Of a stretch of DNA of 64,000 nucleotides, positions 1 to 8,209 are shown in pieces. The notes under the pieces were generated by a model. It saw only the letters and a program-made list of their open reading frames with translations. It was not told where the DNA came from and did not search any database. The stretch spans positions 3,286,001 through 3,350,000 of the forward strand of contig OZ220747.1 of assembly GCA_965117015.1 (NCBI GenBank), given 5' to 3'. This stretch comes from Aldehydirespirator sp965117015 (GTDB lineage: Bacteria > Actinomycetota > Acidimicrobiia > Acidimicrobiales > Aldehydirespiratoraceae). The stretch's first letter is position 1; each line of letters starts with the position of its first letter. Made by a program: the position numbers and the translations under genes.

Positions 1-519
1 GGTGAAATCGTTCGGCTCGAGGAAGGACCCCAGCGCGGTCACGGAGAGGCCTGCGTCGGCGAGACGCCGAGCGATCGGTGCGGTGACCTCAGCGGTGTAG
101 GGGGTGACAACGGCGACTCGGGAGGCGTCGAGAGCACGGAGCGCGGCGACGGCGGCGGTGATCGGGTTGGTGCAGGCCACCCCAGGGTGCTCGCTCTGGA
201 TGGCGGCGGTCACGCGGTCGGCGCTGATGAGTGTCGCCGCCGATGTGCAGCCGTAGCCGATCACGTCGAAATCGAACTCACTGGGCAACAGGGCGGCCGC
301 CGCCGGAAGCCGCTGCTCCATGTCGGTCAGAGTCTCCGACGTGACCTCCATCGAGTTGGGGATACGCGAGTGGTAGAAGTCCACATCGGGGAGGTCCAGC
401 ATGCGGGCCTCGGCCTCGATCGTCTGGTCGCTCTCGAGCACGATCAGACCGATGCGGGCCCGGGAACCGAAGCCGTCGTCGGTGTCGAACGGCAGCGGCA
501 CCAGGTCGGGAACGGTCAT
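1..519 (-). CDS. EutA/maleate isomerase-like Asp/Glu racemase superfamily protein (3' part missing)
   Basis: The first 173 residues are visible; the gene runs off the left edge. The protein opens with IGLIVLESDQTIEAE and carries FYHSRIP at residues 48-54. A GYGCTSAAT stretch places a likely catalytic Cys at residue 91. These match the maleate isomerase / arylmalonate decarboxylase branch of the Asp/Glu racemase superfamily and in particular resemble EutA of ectoine utilisation clusters. A second Cys expected near residue 190-200 lies outside the window. The start ATG overlaps the stop of the M24 gene by 3 bp (517-521), so the two are surely co-transcribed. The substrate is not determined. Confidence 0.75.
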   Translation of the reverse strand, partial: MTVPDLVPLPFDTDDGFGSRARIGLIVLESDQTIEAEARMLDLPDVDFYHSRIPNSMEVTSETLTDMEQRLPAAAALLPSEFDFDVIGYGCTSAATLISADRVTAAIQSEHPGVACTNPITAAVAALRALDASRVAVVTPYTAEVTAPIARRLADAGLSVTALGSFLEPNDFT

Positions 520-1682
520 CAGATGATGGGAAGGTCGGGAGCGGCCCGCCGGCTGAGCAACTCGGCGCCACCCGCCCGCACGACGATGTTCTCTTCGTGG
601 ACCATCGCCTTGCCGGGCGCCCACAGCAGACCCGGTTCGACCGTGAGCACCATGTTCTCCACGATCGGAGTGTCGTCGGACGCCGTGTGCGAGGGCCATT
701 CGGTGACCTGCATACCCAGACCATGCCCCATCCGTCCGACGTCGTTCCCCAGAGACCCGGCCTGTTGCAGCACCCCGTTCATGGCGGTGAAGACGTCGGT
801 TGTGGTCGCACCGGGCCGGGCCGCGGCGATGCCGGCCTCGGTCGCCTCCCACACCGCCCGGTAGGCGTCCCTGGCGGCTGGTGTGGCGCTGGTGAAGGCG
901 AAGTTGCGGTCGAAGTCGCTGAAGTACCCGTCGTAGGTCGAGCCGGTGTCGAAGATCAACATGTCGCCGTTGACGATCTCCCGATCGGTCGGCTGCCGGA
1001 TGATGTCCTCGATCCCGCCCGGACCGGTCGCTCCCACCAGATAGGGGACGTCGTCGGCGCCCTGCCGGACGATCTCGGCCCGGAACGCCGCGAACGCCTG
1101 CCGTTCGGTCATGCCGGTGGACAACAGGTTCGGGATCTCGTCGAATGCGTCGGACACCACGCCGCAGATGAACCGATGCTTGTCGATCTCCAACTCGCTC
1201 TTGACCATCCGCAGACCACTCACGATGTCGGTGACATCGATGAAACCACCGACCTCTGCCCGCATCCGGTCGAGATCACGAAGCGGCATCCGCACATGCG
1301 TCTCGGGACCCGTCGGCATGCCGATCCGGCCGCCGGCGGAGAACTCCCGCAGGCAATCGACCAGCAGCGTCACACCGTCGTCGTCGGGCCGGGGCGACGA
1401 CCAGGTCCGGATGTCGTCGATCCATGTCCCGGCCATCGATGCCCGACCGATGCTCGGGATGATCGCCACGGGCTTGCCGGCAGCCGGCACGACAGTGAAC
1501 CAGGGACGGGTCGGGCTCTGCCAGAACGGAGTGTGAAACCCGGTGAAGTACCGGACCTCCGGCTCGGTGGTGACGAGGATGGCCGCGATGTCGCGCTCGG
1601 CCATCCGGGCCTGGCATCGTCGGGTGCGATCAGCGAACTCTTCGACGGGGAATCCTCGTTGGGGGCCAGCGCCGGAAGTCAC
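519..1682 (-). CDS. M24 family metallopeptidase-like hydrolase (Xaa-Pro aminopeptidase / amide hydrolase)
   Basis: A 387-residue two-domain creatinase/prolidase-like protein. The C-terminal pita-bread domain shows the dinuclear metal ligands in order: two Asp in DTGSTYDGYFSDFDR, His in GHGLGMQ, Glu in TVEPGLL and Glu in VHEENIVV. The family hydrolyses Xaa-Pro peptides, creatine, or amides such as N-acetyl-diaminobutyrate/ectoine (DoeA/EutD). I chose the GTG at 1682 because it overlaps the upstream dioxygenase stop as GTGA; an ATG further upstream would run deep into that gene. Flanking by a PhyH dioxygenase and an EutA-like protein suggests breakdown of a small nitrogen compound rather than general peptide cleavage. 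That is inference. Confidence 0.82.
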   Translation of the reverse strand: MTSGAGPQRGFPVEEFADRTRRCQARMAERDIAAILVTTEPEVRYFTGFHTPFWQSPTRPWFTVVPAAGKPVAIIPSIGRASMAGTWIDDIRTWSSPRPDDDGVTLLVDCLREFSAGGRIGMPTGPETHVRMPLRDLDRMRAEVGGFIDVTDIVSGLRMVKSELEIDKHRFICGVVSDAFDEIPNLLSTGMTERQAFAAFRAEIVRQGADDVPYLVGATGPGGIEDIIRQPTDREIVNGDMLIFDTGSTYDGYFSDFDRNFAFTSATPAARDAYRAVWEATEAGIAAARPGATTTDVFTAMNGVLQQAGSLGNDVGRMGHGLGMQVTEWPSHTASDDTPIVENMVLTVEPGLLWAPGKAMVHEENIVVRAGGAELLSRRAAPDLPII

Positions 1683-2599
1683 TGCGCCGCGCCGGCCTTG
1701 GCCTGCTGCGAGAAGAAGGATGCACCCGTCGGCACCTCGGGGAACTCCATCTCGTAGGTCGAGCACCGCACGCGGTTGGTTCGCTCGCCCCGCACCACTT
1801 CGCCGTCGTAGATGCTCGGGAGATGGCTGACCTGCAGCGGCTTGGAATCCTCAGCCCGGTACTCGCTGATGAACAGGGTCCGCGGACGGTCCGATGTATT
1901 CGGCGCTGACCCGTGCAACAGCCGGGTGTGCATCAAGCAGGCCGAGCCGGCCGGGCCGTAGATCGGTACTGCGTCGGCGACATGGTCGGCGACGACCTGC
2001 GGGCTGACCGCACCGGTGAACACCCCATCGTGCCAATGGTCGAACAGTTCGCGGCGATGCGTGCCCGGCACCACGTTCAACGGACCGTTCTCGAGGGTCA
2101 CGTCGTCGAGGAAGAACAACACGGCGATGAGGTCCTCGTTGCTGTGGGGCTGGAACAAGAAGTCCTGGTGGTACTTGACGTCAGTGGACGCCCCGGGTTG
2201 CTTGGCGTTGATCTTCGAGTTGTTGAACTCGACGTTCGGCCCGATCAACTGGGCGACGGCATCGAGGGCCCGGTTGTCCCGCATCACCGCCAGGTAGTTG
2301 TCCGAGACCTCCAGCGGCGAAGCAACCCGGCGGAGCCGTGGCGCCTCGGCGGTGTGCTCGGGCGCCAGATCGAATCGCGGGCGCCCGGCGAGAGTGTCGC
2401 CGTAGGGCTCGTCGTGCCCGCGGCTCTCCTCGACCCAGGCATCGAAGTCGGCGACGAGGCTCTCGAGCTGTTCAGGAGTGATGGCGTGCTCGACGAACAA
2501 GTACCCGTCCGCCCAGTACGAGTCGATCTCCTCGGGCGACAAGGGACCGGCTGCTCGGGCCCCCACGGGCGGCCGGGACGAGTGCTGGTCAATGGTCAC
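1679..2599 (-). CDS. Phytanoyl-CoA dioxygenase (PhyH) family Fe(II)/2-oxoglutarate oxygenase
   Basis: A 306-residue non-haem iron dioxygenase, a normal length for PhyH. The iron-binding HxD is seen in KYHQDFLF, the distal His in RLLHGSAPN, and a 2-oxoglutarate-binding Arg probably lies in the following PRTLFISEY. The family hydroxylates unactivated C-H bonds of acyl-CoAs or small solutes, ectoine included. The ectoine hydroxylase signature is not visible, so the substrate stays open. It is the first gene of the minus-strand operon with the M24 and EutA-like genes and overlaps the M24 gene by 4 bp. Its start lies 47 bp from the divergently placed tRNA-Ala. Confidence 0.85.
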   Translation of the reverse strand: MTIDQHSSRPPVGARAAGPLSPEEIDSYWADGYLFVEHAITPEQLESLVADFDAWVEESRGHDEPYGDTLAGRPRFDLAPEHTAEAPRLRRVASPLEVSDNYLAVMRDNRALDAVAQLIGPNVEFNNSKINAKQPGASTDVKYHQDFLFQPHSNEDLIAVLFFLDDVTLENGPLNVVPGTHRRELFDHWHDGVFTGAVSPQVVADHVADAVPIYGPAGSACLMHTRLLHGSAPNTSDRPRTLFISEYRAEDSKPLQVSHLPSIYDGEVVRGERTNRVRCSTYEMEFPEVPTGASFFSQQAKAGAAQ

Positions 2600-2603
2600 G
2601 ACG

Positions 2604-2634
2604 TGAACACTAATCCCCCCGATTCCGGTATCCT
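2604..2634 (+). promoter_or_regulatory. Possible sigma-70-type promoter of tRNA-Ala
   Basis: TATCCT at 2629-2634 lies 12 bp before the tRNA 5' end and could be a -10 box. TGAACA at 2604-2609 is a weak -35 candidate with a 19-bp spacer. The position fits a short tRNA leader, but the boxes are imperfect. Confidence 0.35.
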
Positions 2635-2646
2635 GTCGGCACCCTT

Positions 2647-2719
2647 GGGGCTATAGCTCAGTTGGTAGAGCGCTTCCATGGCATGGAAGAGGTCAGGGGT
2701 TCAATTCCCCTTAGCTCCA
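2647..2719 (+). tRNA. tRNA-Ala (anticodon GGC)
   Basis: A full cloverleaf can be drawn. The acceptor stem GGGGCTA (2647-2653) pairs with TAGCTCC (2712-2718), with one G-T wobble. The D arm begins AGCTCAGTTGGTAGAGC. The anticodon stem is CTTCC/GGAAG around loop ATGGCAT, giving GGC, which reads GCC. The T arm carries GGTTCAATTCC. The discriminator is A2719, and the following bases are CCC, so CCA is not encoded. GGC is a normal alanine isoacceptor in high-GC bacteria. Confidence 0.97.
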
Positions 2720-2946
2720 CCCCAATACCCCGCCGATATCCGGTGTACCGCGGATGCTTGCTGGCGCCTCCGATTCGGCGGCGAGAGCCGTGCGAGGTCG
2801 AGTCGGTAGGCCCGATTGGGGCTAACTTCCGTTCGACGGGCGGCGCGGCCTCGTCGACCTACTCACGGGGGTCGTCGACGGGTACCTCCACCACTTCGCC
2901 ACCCGGCCTCCGGCCACCCCGTCCGCCCGAGCGAGAAGGAGCGCCC

Positions 2947-3501
2947 ATGACCAAGCCACTCCAACGCAACAGCACCACCCCGACCGAGTTCCACGCCGTC
3001 GACCCATCCGCGGCCGAACTCCAGGACCATCACGCGTACTTCGCGGGATCCATCCCGCCGGCGATGCGTCCCGCGCATTGGTCGATGCGAGAGATCCGGG
3101 CCCGCCTTGAGGAGATGGCCGACGATCCCCAGTGGGACGGCAACACCCGCTACCTGTCGCTTCGGTCGACCGACGGGCCCAACAACTCGACCATCCCCAC
3201 CATGTGGGTCACCATCCATCTGCTCAAACCCGGAGAGCGGATCGACATGCACCGGCACACGCCCGGGTCGATGTACTACATCATCAGCGGGTCGGGGTAC
3301 TCCACGATCGACGAGTACCGCATCGACTGGGAGGAGGGCGATTCGTTCTCGTGCCCGTCGTACTCGTACCACGAGCACTGGAACAGCGGCGACCGCGACG
3401 TCCTGATGTACACGGTGCAGGACGCACCCACCTACGCCTATAACCGGATGATGGCATTCCAGGCCGGCGACGCCGACGCGATGGAGTCGCTCCACAAGTG
3501 A
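2947..3501 (+). CDS. Cupin-domain protein
   Basis: A 184-residue protein with one cupin core. Motif 1 is seen as RIDMHRHTPGSMYYIISG (likely metal ligands His, His and a later Glu/Tyr) and motif 2 as YHEHWNSGDRD. The overall look is of the gentisate-dioxygenase/cupin_2 type, but at this length it is a single domain, so dioxygenase activity cannot be claimed. The ATG at 2947 follows a good ribosome site (GAGAAGGAG at 2932-2942, 5-6 bp away). Longer in-frame starts would overlap the tRNA and are rejected. It ends 28 bp before the flavin reductase fusion and is probably in one operon with it, which suggests a redox or ring-modifying role (inference). Confidence 0.8.
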   Translation: MTKPLQRNSTTPTEFHAVDPSAAELQDHHAYFAGSIPPAMRPAHWSMREIRARLEEMADDPQWDGNTRYLSLRSTDGPNNSTIPTMWVTIHLLKPGERIDMHRHTPGSMYYIISGSGYSTIDEYRIDWEEGDSFSCPSYSYHEHWNSGDRDVLMYTVQDAPTYAYNRMMAFQAGDADAMESLHK

Positions 3502-3529
3502 CCCGCGCCGACGGATCGAGATTCCACTG

Positions 3530-5212
3530 ATGCCCGGCAAGGAAACCGTCGCCAGCGCCAAGTTGGCCGGCGACGACGCCTACCGGCTCTTGACGTCGAT
3601 CATCGTCCCACGCCCCATCGCATGGGTGTCGACCGTCTCTCCCGACGGAACACGCAACCTCGCACCGCACTCGTACTTCAACGGCGTGAGCAGTTCGCCG
3701 CCGCTGGTGATGTTCAGCGCCGACCTCACCGGCGACACTGCCGCGAACATCCGCTCCACCGGCGAGTTCGTGGTGAACACGGTGAGCGTCGCCCTGGCCG
3801 GGCCGATGGAGACGACCGCCTCCGCGGTCGACGGGTCGGTCGACGAGTTCGCCCTCGCCGCTCTGACCCCCGTGGCGGCGGTGGACGTCGAGCCCCCGCT
3901 GGTCGGCGAGTCGCCGGCCTCACTCGAGTGCGTCGTGCGCGACGCCCGGCCCCTCGGTGACAGCCTGATGGTGGTCGGGGAGGTCGTGCGGTTCCACTTC
4001 GCACCCGGGCTGATGGGCGACACAGGCAGGCTCGAACCCGAGCGCCTCGACCCGCTCGGCCGGCTCGGCAAGGCCTACGCCCCGCTCGGGAAGGTCTTCC
4101 GCCAGGACCGCCCCGCGCCCGATGCGCTCGGTGCGCCCGGGCGGCCCAAGCACGCCGCCCGCCGGGTGGTCGGCCACGCCCACCTCGTCGGCAGCGTTCC
4201 CCGCGACACCGCGGCCGAGGTGATGGAGCTCTGCGCCGAGCATCTGGGCTCCCACCTGGCCGCCATCCCGGACGGCGAGACCGGAGACCGCCTCGACTGG
4301 ACCACGTTCCAGGCTGTCCACGTCTTCCACCCCAACCCCGGGCTCGAGACCGTCTCGCAGCCAGCGTCGTTCGCTGACGATCCCGAGGCGTGGCGGCCGG
4401 GCGACCTCGAAGAGGACGCTTGGCTGTTCCGGGTGCGCGACGACGTCGCCATGCCCCGCTTCGACCGGCTCGGCTACGTCGAGGCCGCGGTCGAGTCCTA
4501 CAATACTTTCCGTGAACTGCGCTCAGCCGGCCGGATCCCCGACGACGTCCGCTTCCAGGTCTCGCTGCCGGCCCCGCAAAGCGCAGTGTCGTGGTGGTTC
4601 CACGACCCCGACGACGCCGATCGGGTGAACACGGCCTACACGCTGGCGATGGCCGAGGAGGTCCGGCGGCTGTGCCAGGCGATGCCGCACGAGGATCTCA
4701 CAATCCAATGGGATGCGTGCTGGGAGACCGTCGTCTTCAACGATCTGTTCGACTGGGCGCCCGCCGGCGATCCGATGGGGCGGATCGCGCTGCAGACGCC
4801 GGCGATCAGCATTCCGATCCCCGACGACGTCGTCGTCGGCTACCACTTCTGCTACGGGAGCATGCACGACGAGCACTTCATCGAGCCGGCCGATCTCGCC
4901 CGGTGCGTGGCCCTCGCCAACTTCGTGGTCGGCAACTCGGGACGCCGCATCGACTTCGTCCACATGCCGGTCCCGATCGACCGTGACGACGACGCCTACT
5001 TCGCTCCGCTGCGCGGCCTCCGCATCGGCGGCAGTCACGTGTACCTCGGGCTGGTGCACCACGAGGACGGCGGTGCCGGCGCCAAGCGACGGATGGCGGC
5101 CGCCCGCCGCCACCTCCCTCATTTTGGCGTCGCCGCCGAGTGCGGCATGGGACGCACGCACCCCGACCTGGTCGTCCCGCTGCTGCAAGCCCACGCCGAC
5201 GCCCTCGCCTGA
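3530..5212 (+). CDS. Fusion of flavin reductase-like domain with MetE/UROD-like barrel domain
   Basis: A 560-residue protein with two clear parts. Residues about 5-195 form a flavin reductase-like split barrel of the DIM6/NTAB kind, with SIIVPRPIAWVSTVSPDG and APHSYFNGVSSSPPLVMFS as the FMN-side motifs. Residues about 210-558 look like a TIM barrel of the cobalamin-independent methionine synthase C-terminal/UROD superfamily (GHAHLVGSVPRDTAAEVM, PDGETGDRL, IQWDACWE, FGVAAECGMGR). The Cys in AAECGMGR is in the right place for a metal ligand. The reading frame is continuous, so the fusion is real in this sequence. Such a pairing could couple flavin chemistry to a methyl or lyase reaction, but I cannot name a substrate. 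Confidence 0.72.
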   Translation: MPGKETVASAKLAGDDAYRLLTSIIVPRPIAWVSTVSPDGTRNLAPHSYFNGVSSSPPLVMFSADLTGDTAANIRSTGEFVVNTVSVALAGPMETTASAVDGSVDEFALAALTPVAAVDVEPPLVGESPASLECVVRDARPLGDSLMVVGEVVRFHFAPGLMGDTGRLEPERLDPLGRLGKAYAPLGKVFRQDRPAPDALGAPGRPKHAARRVVGHAHLVGSVPRDTAAEVMELCAEHLGSHLAAIPDGETGDRLDWTTFQAVHVFHPNPGLETVSQPASFADDPEAWRPGDLEEDAWLFRVRDDVAMPRFDRLGYVEAAVESYNTFRELRSAGRIPDDVRFQVSLPAPQSAVSWWFHDPDDADRVNTAYTLAMAEEVRRLCQAMPHEDLTIQWDACWETVVFNDLFDWAPAGDPMGRIALQTPAISIPIPDDVVVGYHFCYGSMHDEHFIEPADLARCVALANFVVGNSGRRIDFVHMPVPIDRDDDAYFAPLRGLRIGGSHVYLGLVHHEDGGAGAKRRMAAARRHLPHFGVAAECGMGRTHPDLVVPLLQAHADALA

Positions 5213-5317
5213 GCCTGCCGGCGCTACGGCGCAACTCCGGCGTGTGGGACCCGCTTCAAGTGCCATAGCTAGGCTCGCCGGAGTGCGAGACGGGCCTGCC
5301 CGACGTCTGCTCCGACG

Positions 5318-6517
5318 ATGAGCCATCGCGGCCGCGCGGTCCGCTTGGTGCTCGCAGCCACGTTCCTGTACGCGTCGGTTCCGCCCATCCTTCACCTCGC
5401 CGCGTCAGACACCAATCCCTTCTATTTCAACTGCATGATCACGATCATGCAGGTGTCGATACCTGGTCTGTTTCTTGTGTGGTCGAAAGGCAGCTACGTC
5501 AACCGACACCTGAGCACCCCTCAGCGTCGAGACCTCAGGCGGCCCCGAGTTCACTTCACCTACTTTCGGCGGACGAGCGAACCCACCGGGAACAACCGGG
5601 CCGTAGTGCTGAAGGAGTCAGGCCCCAACGATGTTCTCGGTTGGGCCAGGATGCCCATCGTCTGGGCGCTGATCTCGAGTCTGCACTACGGCTTTCTGGC
5701 CTGGTCGGCCACGATTCTCGAGACCGCCGTCGCGACCACCATCTTCGAACTCTGGCCCGTGTTCCTGGTGTACGCCCTGGCCCGCCATGAGGACAGCGAC
5801 CGGCTGTTCCGCGGTGGCTTGGCGTCGATCGGGCACGCCCGCCGCGCCATCTCGAAGGAGGGCATGGTCCTCACCGCGCTGGCCGGATCGGGCCTGGCCC
5901 TGATGCTGGGCAGCCAGGCCGGAGGACAGATCCGCTCAGTCGTGGACTTGGTGTCCTACAAGGTGGCGGCCGGGATGGTCATTGCCGTCGTGGCCTCGCT
6001 GCTGGCTGCGTTGAGCGTCCTCAGCAATCTCGCCTACGGGAAGGTCCTCTACTACGCGCTGGTGCCCGCCGGAGGAACCCAGCCGTCCGGCAAGGACGGG
6101 AGTCTCGAGACGCGGCCCATCGAACAGCGAGGAGATCCTGATCGCCGGTTGCTTGTCTGGCTGACCCTGTTGGGTTACGTGCTGTCTCGGCTCCTTGCTC
6201 TTCCCGCCAATGTCCTGATCGGACTGCTCGCGCCGCAGGTTCAAGGGTCGCTGACACCGGCAGCCGTTCTCGGCGCGCTGGTGATCGGGGCTGCGGTCTC
6301 GGTGGCCGGAATGTTGCTGCGAGTCGGCAACATCAGATCAGAGGACGCGGCAGTCAACTCCCTGCTGTGCCTCGGGCCGGCAGCCTCCCTCCTGGCGCTG
6401 ATGGCGCTCGGCATCACCCTCCCGAGATTCGACCTGTTCCTGGTGGGCGCGGCCCTGATCCTGGCCGTCAATGTTCGGATCCAGCTGAGGCCCGAACCAG
6501 GCCATGGGACTCGATAG
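5318..6517 (+). CDS. EamA/DMT-like multi-span membrane protein
   Basis: A 399-residue integral membrane protein with about nine or ten hydrophobic segments, starting at residues 8-28 and ending near residue 390. A polar cytoplasmic-looking stretch at residues about 60-105 and another near 250-270 break the usual ten-helix drug/metabolite transporter pattern. The segment ILETAVATTIFELWPVFLVYALAR recalls an EamA repeat. The transported compound is unknown. It stands 105 bp after the fusion gene and 68 bp before the flavoenzyme gene on the same strand. Confidence in a membrane protein is high; family assignment is moderate. Confidence 0.65.
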   Translation: MSHRGRAVRLVLAATFLYASVPPILHLAASDTNPFYFNCMITIMQVSIPGLFLVWSKGSYVNRHLSTPQRRDLRRPRVHFTYFRRTSEPTGNNRAVVLKESGPNDVLGWARMPIVWALISSLHYGFLAWSATILETAVATTIFELWPVFLVYALARHEDSDRLFRGGLASIGHARRAISKEGMVLTALAGSGLALMLGSQAGGQIRSVVDLVSYKVAAGMVIAVVASLLAALSVLSNLAYGKVLYYALVPAGGTQPSGKDGSLETRPIEQRGDPDRRLLVWLTLLGYVLSRLLALPANVLIGLLAPQVQGSLTPAAVLGALVIGAAVSVAGMLLRVGNIRSEDAAVNSLLCLGPAASLLALMALGITLPRFDLFLVGAALILAVNVRIQLRPEPGHGTR

Positions 6518-6585
6518 CGCTCGCGGCTACGGTGCGGGCACCAGTCCTGCTGCTGGGAGCAGAACACGACGACGGAGGAGATCTG

Positions 6586-8187
6586 TTGGCTGATCGCAAG
6601 TCGTTCTGGGCGTGGTGCCTGGAGTCGGAGGAGCCGTCCGACGCCGACCGGGCCGCGCTGGCGGCCAAGCTGTCGAAGCGCTACGGCACCGAGATCACGG
6701 CCAAGCCGGTGCCCTCGCTGGACGACGCCGAACTGCGGGCTCCCCGCATCGCGGTGCCGGACTCGGTGGCGGGCTGGTGCTCGACCACGACCTATGACCG
6801 GGCCCGGTACGCCTACGGCGCCCACTTCACCGAGCGGGTGCGGGCCTTCAACCTCGACTTTCCCAATCCGCCCGACGTGGTGGCCCACCCCAGCAATGAA
6901 CAAGAGGTGGAGGCCACCCTCGACTGGTGCGACGCCAACGGCTACGTGACCGTCCCCTACGGCGGTGGATCGTCGGTGGTGTGGGGCGTCACCCCCCTCG
7001 ACGACCTGGGCCCCACCGTGGTGATCTCTCTCGACCGGCTCGACCGGGTGCTGGAGATCGACGACGTGTCCCGGGCAGCCCGCATCCAGGCCGGCGTGTT
7101 CGGGCCGCACCTCGAGGACCAGCTCCGGCCCAGCGGCCACACCCTGAGGCACTTCCCCCAGTCGTTCCGGTTCTCCACCCTCGGCGGCTGGATCGCCACC
7201 CGCTCCGGCGGCCACTACGCCACCAACCACACCCACATCGACGACTTCGTCGAGTCGGTGCGCATGATCACCCCCGCCGGCTGGTGGGAGTCGCGACGGC
7301 TGCCCGGATCGGGCGCGGGTCCCAGCCCCGACCGCATGGTGATCGGCTCCGAAGGCCTCTACGGCATCATCACCGAGGCCTGGATGCGGATCCAGCGCCG
7401 GCCGACCTTCCGGGCCACCGCCGGAGTCACCTTCGGGTCGTGGCAGGCAGGCTGCGAGGCGGTGCGCCACCTCGTGCAGGCCAAGCTGTGGCCGGCCAAC
7501 CTGCGCATCCTCGACCCCGCCGAAGCCCGCCGGGCCGCCGGGCTCGACGGCGAGCAAGCGCTGGTGATCGTGTCGTTCGAGTCGGCCGAGCTCAACCAGC
7601 GCCACAACATCGCCGCCGCGGTCGAGATCGCCCGAGACAGCGACGGCCACATCGCCGACGACGACATCCGCGTCGACGACGGCACCGGCAAGCCCACCGG
7701 CCGTGGCGGCGCGGTCGGTGCATGGCGCAACGCCTTCATCGGCGTGGGCAACGGCGTGGAGACCTCGCTGGGCCTGATCAACGACACGTTCGAGACGGCC
7801 ATCACCTGGGACCGCTGGCCCGACTTCGATGCCGAGATCCGCACCCGGGTGGGCGCCGCCCTCACCGACACGTTCGGACCGCATCACTCGCTGTCGTGCC
7901 GGTTCACCCACGTCTACACCGACGGTCCCGCCCCCTACTACACGTGGTCGGGCATGGGCGCCCAGGGCAGCGAGCTCGCCCAGTGGCAGAACATCAAGGA
8001 CGCAGCCAACCAGGCGGTCGTGGACGCGGGCGGCACCGTCACCCACCATCACGCGGTGGGCCGCATGCACCGGCCCGGCGGCTACGACCGCCAACGCCCC
8101 GAACTGTTCGCCGAGTCCGTCCGAGCCGTCAAGCAGCGCCTAGACCCCAACGGCATCCTCAACCCAGGCGTCCTGATCGACCCCTGA
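6586..8187 (+). CDS. FAD-binding oxidase, alkyldihydroxyacetonephosphate synthase-like
   Basis: A 533-residue flavoprotein of the vanillyl-alcohol-oxidase/AGPS family. The FAD-binding PCMH domain shows VPYGGGSSVVWGVTP, FPQSFRFSTLGGWIATRSGG and MVIGSEGLYGIITEAW. The C terminus has THHHAVGRMH and RLDPNGILNPGVLI, where AGPS enzymes carry the catalytic His cluster. AGPS swaps the acyl chain of acyl-DHAP for a fatty alcohol to make ether lipids; mycobacterial homologues (AgpS type) have uncertain roles. I chose a TTG start at 6586 because GGAGGAG sits 5 bp upstream (6574-6580) and alignable sequence begins there; upstream extension would enter the membrane-protein gene. Confidence 0.8.
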   Translation: MADRKSFWAWCLESEEPSDADRAALAAKLSKRYGTEITAKPVPSLDDAELRAPRIAVPDSVAGWCSTTTYDRARYAYGAHFTERVRAFNLDFPNPPDVVAHPSNEQEVEATLDWCDANGYVTVPYGGGSSVVWGVTPLDDLGPTVVISLDRLDRVLEIDDVSRAARIQAGVFGPHLEDQLRPSGHTLRHFPQSFRFSTLGGWIATRSGGHYATNHTHIDDFVESVRMITPAGWWESRRLPGSGAGPSPDRMVIGSEGLYGIITEAWMRIQRRPTFRATAGVTFGSWQAGCEAVRHLVQAKLWPANLRILDPAEARRAAGLDGEQALVIVSFESAELNQRHNIAAAVEIARDSDGHIADDDIRVDDGTGKPTGRGGAVGAWRNAFIGVGNGVETSLGLINDTFETAITWDRWPDFDAEIRTRVGAALTDTFGPHHSLSCRFTHVYTDGPAPYYTWSGMGAQGSELAQWQNIKDAANQAVVDAGGTVTHHHAVGRMHRPGGYDRQRPELFAESVRAVKQRLDPNGILNPGVLIDP

Positions 8188-8209
8188 ACCGCCTCAGCAG
8201 CCTGCAAGC

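Noticed and set aside
1679..2599. Ectoine hydroxylase EctD
   Set aside because: The conserved EctD signature around the iron site is not seen; only generic PhyH residues are present.
2662..2946. Upstream extension of the cupin gene over the tRNA
   Set aside because: It would translate the tRNA-Ala and a low-complexity leader; the ATG at 2947 has a proper ribosome site and conserved sequence starts there.
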